Below are positions 1-7,613 of a stretch of 13,360 nucleotides of DNA, one piece after another (position 1 is the stretch's first letter; the number at the start of each line of letters is the position of its first letter). A model generated the notes under the pieces. That model saw only the letters and a program-made list of their open reading frames with translations. It was not told the DNA's origin and did no database searches. The position numbers were made by a program, and so were the translations under genes. The stretch lies in contig CAYZJY010000053.1 of assembly GCA_964478995.1 (NCBI GenBank), forward strand, positions 1 to 13,360, given 5' to 3'. The DNA comes from NZWG01 sp964478995. GTDB taxonomy: Bacteria > Fidelibacterota > Marinisomatia > Marinisomatales > UBA1611.

Positions 1-3000
1 GTTGATATTGATTATTGAAAGGGATGCGATCTTCAAGATTTGTAACAAGATTTTCAGGAGAATTAGCGTACCTTACGTGGAGTATTCCAGTCGTACCTCG
101 ACGAAAAATTGAATCCTGGAGTGTCTCATTATCACTATTCAAATTCCATAAACTACTGCCTTCATCTTCAAAATTTTTCATCCACACCTTTTCTCTACCA
201 AGTCTAAAATGCGTTATGCTAGAATGACCATTTGATAATTTTGAAATACTACCAGCCTTTGATAATGGAATTGGCTCTGATTCAAAATAATTCTGATTAT
301 TCAACATGGTAGGCATGGAGTTCAATACCCATGCATTATATTCAATATTTTCAAATGTCATTGTAGTTGTATCCATGACCACGTATGCTCGTTGATTATC
401 CTTGTCTACATGTACGTAGGTATCTAATTTTTTTGAGAGCATCGCAACATGGTCGAGTATGTAATTGCCTAACTCACCCTTGGCTGGGACAGGCAAATAA
501 TCATCAATGTAGACCGGTTCAATAAAGAAATCAGTAAACCCTGAATCGTTTGCTTTTGAATTGAGGATCATTGATGGATAAGTCTCAGGATAATTAAGGT
601 CAAAAATAAAATTTCCTAATGAATGTGCAATCAATCTTCCCTGATATACCTCTAAACCTTGAATGATATGAGGGTGATGTACTATGACCAGGTCAGCACC
701 CTCATCTATGGCAAAATGCCTTATTGCCCTATCCCACATTTTTGGTCTATCCAAGCGCCAAGAATAGTCATCAATCTCAACCCCGTATCTAGGAATCATA
801 TCAAAACCAATTGAACTTGCAGGGTTGATCTTAAGATCTTCAAATGTCTCAGGCATGGAGAATGAATCATAATCAGAACCTGGTGAGGAAGAATATTCAC
901 TTCCAGCATGCATTTCAACAACGATGAGGTTGGCCAGCCCATCAACCGATTGGATCTGCTGTCTTAAATAATATGGTGTCATGTATGCAAAACCTGACTT
1001 GTTTTCTCCAGCATTTAGGTAAGGTTGGTAATTGTTGTATTGACCTGTTCGATCGCTTGAGGCCAAAAATGCGATCACTTGACCTTTTATCGATTTGATT
1101 GCTGGAAGATATGCCTCATAACTATTCATTCCTGAACCAGAATGAAGGATCCCTGCTTCGTTCAATATGTTTTGAGTTTGGATCATTGCAGGTTCCATGT
1201 AGTCTAAGATATGATTATTTGCTAGGGAGACAACATCAATTCCTCCGTATATCAACCCACTCACGTTCTCTGGTGCACAACGAAAAACGATACTTTTTGT
1301 TGGATGGGGATATCCTTGATCTGAAAGAGGAATTTCTAGATTTGCAACAGATAGATCTGCTGCCATTCCAAGTAGATCTCGTGTTGGTTCAAATAATGCT
1401 TGTACACCCTGAGTAGAGATAATTCCGTCATCGTCCTCATATCTTCTACCCATCATTATGTCCCCAACAAAATTCATGGTAATAGGGAAGGTTGAAGTAC
1501 CTTGGTCTATCTCTATCATTGTTGAGGCCCAGCCTTGTCGTCCAGTCTCATCTTCAACAATTAAAATGACAGTATATTCATGATCATCCTCGATCATGTA
1601 ATCGTGATCAGGATTTGACTCATTTGATGTGTTACCATCTCCAAATTCCCAATGATATGAAAATGCGTAAGAATCAGAGTCCTGTATCACTGAATTAAAT
1701 GAGACGGATACCATTTGACCATGATTCTGATTACGTACATTTCCTAATTCATAGTTGATAGATACAACTGGGTCAATTGGGAGATCAGCAGTGATGTCTC
1801 TAATCATGCTAAAATGAATACTTCCAGGTGAACTACTTGTATCATCATGGTCATTGATAAATTCAATTTTATTTATTGATGCCAGAGAATCATGCCAAGC
1901 CAACCAGTCATTTCCCATCGGTAATCTGTAAGAATTCCAATTACCTACCTCATGAGACCCTTGGTAGACAGGTATCCATTGTTCGATGTCTAAGGTTTCC
2001 AGCCCCGAAAAAGAGTAACGAATGGATTGATCATCATTTGAGAATCCGATCGCCTGGATCTCTGACACACTATCGATCCTTGCAAAAATTTGTAGAATGG
2101 TTCCTGAGTCAGGAGTAAATGGTTCAATCTCTATTGATTTCCAAGTATTGCCAAAAAGAACGAAACTATTACTATTGCCAGGAATCGTATTCAAGGAATC
2201 TATGGCATAGTCCTCTTGATCGATATCTTCATTTGGAATGCTTTGAATAAGGTTCCCATGCTCAAAATTTAGTAAAGTATCAGGAAGGCTGTGACCTGGG
2301 AGTAGGTTGGACACTGCTTGTGACCAAGGACCGGCATTATCAAAGTAGTCCACTCCACGTATCCTGAACCACCATTGTTGTGAATTGTTTAAACCAGAAA
2401 GTGTTTGATGGTCCTGACGCATGTATTGTAATTGCGCATGGTCATCAAGGTCAAAAAAAGTTGGAGAATTAAAAAACGTATCTTGATCTGCCTCAAATTG
2501 AAATGATTTAAAATTAGTATCATGTACGGGTGTCCAGGTCAGGTATGCCTCGTCTGAATTATCCACATTATAGGCCCTGATGAATTCAATTGAATCGGGA
2601 GATTCTTGGTCAGGGACTGATTCCCAATGAGATATGTAAAGTTCCAAAGCATCAATGAATGGTTGGTAATATTCTCTTATCATGGAAAAATTATCAATGT
2701 TTGTTGGATAAGACCCTTGTCCATAGGCTATCTCATCGGAAATACCCATAGAATCAAGGAGCATGGGTTTCTCATCCAATTCAACATGTATCCATGGCTC
2801 GTAAACAGAATATCCATTTACTTGAGATTGAAGATCCATCATCTGTATTCCATTTGAAGGACCTTTTAACTCTGTTGCCAATGTAATGGGGAATTCCTCT
2901 GAACCATTATCATATATGCATTGATCATCATAAAAAACCTCATAATAGTCAGTCACATGAAGAGGAGAGGGGTTAGTGAATTGTCCACTAGATATAGGGA

Positions 3001-3922
3001 ACTCCTCAGTGAAGTTAATGATGTCAAAATAATCATCAGTAATATCTCGGATTGGTTTATTGGTTAATGGATTTTGTGCTCCAGCGGCTAGAATTACCGA
3101 TTTACGTTCTAGGTGTGTCCCATTATCAAAACTGTGTATTGCAAAGACAAGAGGCCAATGTGGATTTGTCCCAATGAGGGGATGAACTGCAACTTCTTGA
3201 AATCTTTGAAAAATAGTATGTGGATATCTTACCGGATCGGATAAGGACTTGCTATTTGAATAATTGCCAACCTCAGTCCAGGAAACCTCTCTTCCTGCTC
3301 CATTTATCATGAATGCATAGGCGTTGATCTCTAGAAACAGGTCAAGAGCAACATAAGGAGCGATGAAGTCATCGCAGGGATGTGGTACTTGAACAATGAC
3401 CTGTTCTCTAGAAGCAGAGGGGTTGATGACAAACATTCCCCAACTATTTCGAAAACCACCTACAACATCATCTGCATCATTTTCTGGTTGATTTATGTCT
3501 ATGATGCTTGTGTCAAGTTGTTCCCTAATTATATGAAATGTTTGGTCATGTAACGTGTCTTGAAAAACGACCAACTCATAAAAAAATGATGCAATTGAGT
3601 CTTGCAATAAAGAATCTACAAGTGTTGTATCACCCGCAATGAACCCTGTAAAAATATTATCCCAATAGTCTAGTGTTGGACTTCCTTCAATTAATCTTTC
3701 ATAGTTTCCAAATCCATTGGTCTGAACATCAAGCCAGTCTGGACCGTAATCATTAAACCCTTCATCAGCGATGCCTTCTGTTACATGACTTAACCAGTTA
3801 TCATATGATGAGTTTGGCGATTCACCTAATATGAAGTCGGATAATGACCCAACCTCATGGATAATGTTAGCATAGGACATGCTTGACATGTATAAACTAA
3901 AGAATATTATTATCCATTTCAT
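1..3922 (-). CDS. Secreted multi-domain protein with FN3, PKD and CapA-type metallophosphoesterase domains (partial, 3' end outside window)
   Basis: An open frame runs from ATG at 3922 to the left edge without a stop, at least 1307 codons. Residues 1-18 (MKWIIIFF...SYA) form a signal peptide. In order I see: an N-terminal region of unknown type (about 20-430) containing VPHPCDDF at 178-185 and an IHSF motif near 262-265; a fibronectin-III-like domain (about 440-545); a beta-sandwich module with an EIQAIGF motif and FINDHDD (about 550-710); a PKD domain with WEFGDG (758-763); a CapA/PGA_cap domain (about 816-1140); and a further beta-sandwich-like stretch that is cut off. The CapA motifs are complete: VGD (D821), ANLE (860-863), SLANNH (H904), H1005, HHPH (1082-1085) and SLGNF (1101-1105). 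CapA proteins belong to the calcineurin-like metallophosphoesterase superfamily and are linked to poly-gamma-glutamate capsule, but the real substrate here is unknown. No clear Shine-Dalgarno precedes the start. A T9SS tail may lie beyond the edge. Confidence 0.85.
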   Translation of the reverse strand, partial: MKWIIIFFSLYMSSMSYANIIHEVGSLSDFILGESPNSSYDNWLSHVTEGIADEGFNDYGPDWLDVQTNGFGNYERLIEGSPTLDYWDNIFTGFIAGDTTLVDSLLQDSIASFFYELVVFQDTLHDQTFHIIREQLDTSIIDINQPENDADDVVGGFRNSWGMFVINPSASREQVIVQVPHPCDDFIAPYVALDLFLEINAYAFMINGAGREVSWTEVGNYSNSKSLSDPVRYPHTIFQRFQEVAVHPLIGTNPHWPLVFAIHSFDNGTHLERKSVILAAGAQNPLTNKPIRDITDDYFDIINFTEEFPISSGQFTNPSPLHVTDYYEVFYDDQCIYDNGSEEFPITLATELKGPSNGIQMMDLQSQVNGYSVYEPWIHVELDEKPMLLDSMGISDEIAYGQGSYPTNIDNFSMIREYYQPFIDALELYISHWESVPDQESPDSIEFIRAYNVDNSDEAYLTWTPVHDTNFKSFQFEADQDTFFNSPTFFDLDDHAQLQYMRQDHQTLSGLNNSQQWWFRIRGVDYFDNAGPWSQAVSNLLPGHSLPDTLLNFEHGNLIQSIPNEDIDQEDYAIDSLNTIPGNSNSFVLFGNTWKSIEIEPFTPDSGTILQIFARIDSVSEIQAIGFSNDDQSIRYSFSGLETLDIEQWIPVYQGSHEVGNWNSYRLPMGNDWLAWHDSLASINKIEFINDHDDTSSSPGSIHFSMIRDITADLPIDPVVSINYELGNVRNQNHGQMVSVSFNSVIQDSDSYAFSYHWEFGDGNTSNESNPDHDYMIEDDHEYTVILIVEDETGRQGWASTMIEIDQGTSTFPITMNFVGDIMMGRRYEDDDGIISTQGVQALFEPTRDLLGMAADLSVANLEIPLSDQGYPHPTKSIVFRCAPENVSGLIYGGIDVVSLANNHILDYMEPAMIQTQNILNEAGILHSGSGMNSYEAYLPAIKSIKGQVIAFLASSDRTGQYNNYQPYLNAGENKSGFAYMTPYYLRQQIQSVDGLANLIVVEMHAGSEYSSSPGSDYDSFSMPETFEDLKINPASSIGFDMIPRYGVEIDDYSWRLDRPKMWDRAIRHFAIDEGADLVIVHHPHIIQGLEVYQGRLIAHSLGNFIFDLNYPETYPSMILNSKANDSGFTDFFIEPVYIDDYLPVPAKGELGNYILDHVAMLSKKLDTYVHVDKDNQRAYVVMDTTTMTFENIEYNAWVLNSMPTMLNNQNYFESEPIPLSKAGSISKLSNGHSSITHFRLGREKVWMKNFEDEGSSLWNLNSDNETLQDSIFRRGTTGILHVRYANSPENLVTNLEDRIPFNNQYQ
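503..1477 (-). other. CapA-like (PGA_cap) metallophosphoesterase domain
   Basis: This domain covers about residues 816-1140 of the large secreted protein. The residues that bind metal in the calcineurin-like fold have visible counterparts: D821 in FVGDIMMGR, N861/E863 in ANLE, N903/H904 in LANNH, H1005 in EMHAG, and H1083/H1085 in HHPH. The SLGNFIFD strand that normally closes CapA domains follows. All expected motifs are in order and spaced as in the family, so an active fold is likely. The reaction cannot be told from sequence. Confidence 0.85.
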
Positions 3923-4002
3923 TATGTGATCATTCAGAGTTTGCTTAAATATATTGACTTATGAATCAATAAATGAAATAGGAAAGAAGGGAAGGGTTAT
4001 AA

Positions 4003-7000
4003 TTATTTAAGGTAGATTAATTTTTGCATATTGCTAGTTCTTTCCAACCCAAGTTTTGCAAAATAAATTCCAGTCCCAACACGCATGCCTAACTTATTTT
4101 CGCCATTCCATTTGATCGAATGTCTGCCAGTACCAAAATTATCTAATGGAAACTCCATTACCTTTTCGCCAAGTACGTTAAATATTGTTATGGTTGTGTT
4201 GATGGGGGATGAAAGTTCAAATGGTATGGTCACTGCACCATTGAATGGATTCGGATATGCAGGCATCAAAGCGTGCATTGTTGGTATGTTTTCTTCTAAA
4301 TCATCATTGCTGAGGTAGGTTGTGTTCTGTGAACCAGGAGAGCCATGATCTGTTGAACTTGACCAAGATTCTACTAATGAATTATCTTGACCAGGGTTTA
4401 TCAATTCTAGTGTCGGTCCATCACCATCAGGCTCAAAAGGCCATGGTTCATCATCATCATAATTAACCGAATCAACCATGAGACCATCAGAGTCAAAGAT
4501 CCTAATTTCGTCACCGCCACCGCCTAGGCCGAAATCAAAAGGCCCAATGACAAGTGTCTCATTTGAATAATGCTCAAAGAAGGACTCTAGGTCATTTGCA
4601 ACGACCATGTATCCATCACTTAGGAGGGTGGTCTCATCAGGAAAAACATAGGAATGATCATTGTCCTCATCTTTAAAGCTCCATCCAGAAATATCAAGGT
4701 CCATTTCCCCTGGGTTATGTATTTCTATCCAGTCACCCGATTCATGATCATCACTTGAATTATAATTTATTTCGTTGATGACCAGAGACCCTGGGGTCAG
4801 TTCAGTTGGTAAAAAAACTGCTGTCAACATGAAGCCATCAGAGATATTTACTTTCATTGTTCTGTTTGAATCTGGAAACTCTAGCCAGTGACTGAATTGA
4901 AAGCCATCATTCTGTCTTGCCTCTACCTCTATTGGAACGGTCGGAAAGTAATACCCATGCCAGTTTGTCTCTAAAATGTCCAATGTGTTTAGTTTGACAG
5001 AACCTCCAAATTCAGGGGTCATGGCAATGGTGACCTGTGAAATATTTGGTAGGTCAAATTCATCTATTAAATGAACAATGGCCCTAGGCCTTCTAAAATT
5101 GGAAAAAGTCTCCATGACATCTAGTCTATATTCCCAACTAGTGGCAGAGTTAGGCCAATTTCCATCATTGTACCACCTAGAACGATGTATGGGTATCATG
5201 TCCTCAATATTTCCTGAGATAGAGTCAAGAGTCGCAACCAAGAATTCTGGCATGAAAATGGTATTGAGCATGTCACAATAAATATTTATAAATGAATTTT
5301 TGAAATGGTTATTCTCCATAAGCATTCTAAATACGAATGTGCTCCAAGGAGGATTTGGCCAGCCGGGCCCGTATGGATCTAGTGCAAATGCCAAGGTATT
5401 GAAATTATAAGCAGTGGGATCCCAGATACCAAAACCAAAGTCAGTGTCATAGAGTATCCACCGCCATTTCCCTCCAACTCGGTGGTCTCTCCAAAATTTA
5501 ATGTTATTACCTGGCCAATCCCTATTATCCACAAATATCTGGAATGCTTGATAACTCATGTATGAATCAATATCTATCCAATTTTCGATCGCATTTTGGA
5601 CAATGGGGTCGCTCATGTCCTGCGTGTCTAAATAATTGATCAGTATCTTGTAATCTGCATTTGTACCATGGACGATATTTTCTTCATATACACCTTGTAT
5701 GTCCAAAAGGTCAATGTGATCTGGGGAGATCGAATGATTTGATGATAAAAAGTGTTCGTTAACTTTTTCTCTTATGTTTTGTATGCCCCAAAATTCACCA
5801 TTTATGTATAATGCTGCTGGGCGATATCTCTGATGGTCAATGTCTAGGCCTTCTGTTAAACTGGTAATGAAGCCATCTCTTAAAACAGTGGACTCCCAAT
5901 CGTTTCCTGAATTACGAAGTACAAATGCCTCATAACTATCAATGTCAGATTCAGGAAACAATTGATAATCAAATGAACTTGGACCAATATGACTCCTAGA
6001 GAAGATCGAGAGAGATTTTTGTGGAAATGCTCTACTCCAACCTCCAAATATCTTTGTACCTGCATCTGCAGCATATCCTGAACCATCGATCTCTAATATC
6101 TCAAAATGTATGGGCCTCTCCCAGTCCTCCCAAAAATTTGCGCCGAAGTAAGGGAAGTTCCATGTGTCGGCATTTGGCCCCATCACATACATTCCTGTAT
6201 CCTCATCAAAGAAACTGTTTGGGTCCGTTGAAATGAATATGGCAGGAAGTTCAACTGGAGGGTCTTCGTCAACCATGTATGTCTTTGTCCCAATATCAGA
6301 TGGAACCCAGCCATCTCGAAAAGTACGAACCCTCAATACGGTATTTGCTGTAATGGTAATTGGATAATCGTATGCTAGATCGGAGGTGGTGGGGATTCTA
6401 CCATCAGTAGTGAAATGGATCGATACATTTTCATCCATGCTTGTCAATTCAATGGAAAGTTGGTTTTGATCATAGAAGCCTGATTCCAATGAGAATTCAG
6501 GTGCTGCTAATGAACCTAGATACGATGTGGTAGAATTTGAAGACCCTGGAGTTGGCTCATTAAATAATGCCCAATAGTCGCTTTCAAGAAATCTTCCAAA
6601 TGACATGTCAGTATCGATGCTCCCAATCACGATTGAATCCATAATGATCTCATCAGGGTCACTGATCAATATGCTATCACCATCAGAACTGATCCTGAAG
6701 TTTGTATGTAAAAAAGAATTTGGTATTGCCATGAACTCGTTTGGATCAGATATGTCATCAATTGCAGTGTCGTACCCAAGAGTTAGAAAAGGAATGCAAC
6801 TCATGTCAGAGGAGTTATTTGTATAATTATGGACTTGAATTGCTAATGTATTTGTGCCTTCCAATATGGGGAAAGAACTTAGATCTATGTTTATTTGTTC
6901 AGGAAATCCTCCAGAATATATCTCTGCCTCATGCAGAGCTGCGGCTGGAGTATCATGGTAAACGGTTGAACCTGGTTCACCAAGATTTCTGCGTGAGAAC

Positions 7001-7581
7001 TCTACTCCATTGAGATAAGCAACATAGCCATCATCATAATCAACATGGAATAAGGCTTTTTGTATGATGGATGGGTCATCAATGTCAAAATCCTTCCTAA
7101 CATAAACGCTCATTACTTGTGGTGTTTCGGTATTATCATCATTGTCACCATAGCCAAATCCACTTTCTCCTGTTGACCAAAAATCAAGATTTGTTTCAGG
7201 TAGTTCCCAGTCAGTTATGGGAGCACTGGTTCCTATCCAATAGGACCAAGTATCACCCCAGTCGATCTTTGCATCCCATTGAACCACGTGTTCTTTTCTA
7301 TCTTTATCAGATGCGAAGAGGACAAGGAATTCATTTGGGCCTAGTTCAACGGAGGGAAACGTCCATTTAGATAGGTCTTGTGGGTCATCTGTAATTCCAA
7401 ATCCAAATAGATCGATGATCTCATCAGTTGGATTATGCAATTCGATCCAATCTGGGGTATCGCCATCTTCGTCATATAGGTTATCTCCATTACTAGAGAC
7501 AATCTCATTCAATCGGACTGACTGCCCATTAATAAATGAGAAAAGAAATAGTGGAAAAACTAATTTATTCAAATATCGCAT
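4003..7581 (-). CDS. Secreted CotH-kinase / lamin-tail-domain protein with T9SS type A sorting tail
   Basis: The product has 1192 residues with signal peptide 1-19 (MRYLNKLVFP...INGQ). The domain order is: first half of a lamin-tail domain (LNEIVSSNG...DWIELHNP, 22-95); a beta-sandwich insert (about 97-289); the second half of that lamin-tail domain (LHTNF 291-295 to PTPGSSN 343-349); a chitobiase/hexosaminidase C-terminal-like domain (TTDGRIPTTS, about 358-436); a CotH kinase domain (about 445-845); an InlB B-repeat-like segment (848-925); a complete second lamin-tail domain (930-1087); and a sorting tail (1104-1192). In the CotH part, INGEFWGIQNIREK (593-606) matches the nucleotide-binding strand region, and D685/D688, N692/N693 and D712/D714 (YDTDFGFG) match the catalytic and metal-binding region. 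CotH proteins phosphorylate secreted proteins in Bacillus, but the target here is unknown. It starts 32 bp after the GH3 stop and lacks a clear Shine-Dalgarno, so translation may depend on the upstream gene. Confidence 0.9.
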   Translation of the reverse strand: MRYLNKLVFPLFLFSFINGQSVRLNEIVSSNGDNLYDEDGDTPDWIELHNPTDEIIDLFGFGITDDPQDLSKWTFPSVELGPNEFLVLFASDKDRKEHVVQWDAKIDWGDTWSYWIGTSAPITDWELPETNLDFWSTGESGFGYGDNDDNTETPQVMSVYVRKDFDIDDPSIIQKALFHVDYDDGYVAYLNGVEFSRRNLGEPGSTVYHDTPAAALHEAEIYSGGFPEQINIDLSSFPILEGTNTLAIQVHNYTNNSSDMSCIPFLTLGYDTAIDDISDPNEFMAIPNSFLHTNFRISSDGDSILISDPDEIIMDSIVIGSIDTDMSFGRFLESDYWALFNEPTPGSSNSTTSYLGSLAAPEFSLESGFYDQNQLSIELTSMDENVSIHFTTDGRIPTTSDLAYDYPITITANTVLRVRTFRDGWVPSDIGTKTYMVDEDPPVELPAIFISTDPNSFFDEDTGMYVMGPNADTWNFPYFGANFWEDWERPIHFEILEIDGSGYAADAGTKIFGGWSRAFPQKSLSIFSRSHIGPSSFDYQLFPESDIDSYEAFVLRNSGNDWESTVLRDGFITSLTEGLDIDHQRYRPAALYINGEFWGIQNIREKVNEHFLSSNHSISPDHIDLLDIQGVYEENIVHGTNADYKILINYLDTQDMSDPIVQNAIENWIDIDSYMSYQAFQIFVDNRDWPGNNIKFWRDHRVGGKWRWILYDTDFGFGIWDPTAYNFNTLAFALDPYGPGWPNPPWSTFVFRMLMENNHFKNSFINIYCDMLNTIFMPEFLVATLDSISGNIEDMIPIHRSRWYNDGNWPNSATSWEYRLDVMETFSNFRRPRAIVHLIDEFDLPNISQVTIAMTPEFGGSVKLNTLDILETNWHGYYFPTVPIEVEARQNDGFQFSHWLEFPDSNRTMKVNISDGFMLTAVFLPTELTPGSLVINEINYNSSDDHESGDWIEIHNPGEMDLDISGWSFKDEDNDHSYVFPDETTLLSDGYMVVANDLESFFEHYSNETLVIGPFDFGLGGGGDEIRIFDSDGLMVDSVNYDDDEPWPFEPDGDGPTLELINPGQDNSLVESWSSSTDHGSPGSQNTTYLSNDDLEENIPTMHALMPAYPNPFNGAVTIPFELSSPINTTITIFNVLGEKVMEFPLDNFGTGRHSIKWNGENKLGMRVGTGIYFAKLGLERTSNMQKLIYLK
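4006..4272 (-). other. C-terminal T9SS type A sorting domain
   Basis: The last 89 residues (1104-1192) carry AYPNPFNGAVTIPFEL, then TITIFNVLGEKV, a G-rich turn with IKWNGENKLG, TGIYFAKL and the final QKLIYLK. This order is diagnostic for Por-secretion-system C-terminal sorting domains. It implies export across the outer membrane and surface attachment or release, and places the host in the FCB group. Confidence 0.9.
6715..7293 (-). other. Beta-sandwich domain inserted inside the first lamin-tail domain
   Basis: Residues about 97-289 interrupt a lamin-tail domain. The domain normally runs straight from a 'LVLFASDKDR'-type strand (86-95) to a 'LHTNFRIS' strand (291-298). The insert includes WSYWIGTS, GFGYGDNDD, SVYVRKDF, DYDDGYVAYLNGVE and LAIQVHN, a pattern seen in galactose-binding-like jelly-roll modules of secreted FCB-group proteins. 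Boundaries are estimated by eye. Confidence 0.6.
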
Positions 7582-7613
7582 TGATCATTGATCCAGTTGG
7601 ACATGTATTTTAG

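Noticed and set aside
3923..4002. Possible terminator between the CotH and CapA genes (minus-strand TTGATT CATA AGTCAA)
   Set aside because: The stem is only six weak pairs including a G-T, with no run of T after it, so it would not be expected to end transcription.
3920..7590. Shared AATGATCA just upstream of the start codons of both the CapA and CotH genes
   Set aside because: It is an eight-base AT-rich match at slightly different distances from the two starts and absent from the other genes. Chance is likely.
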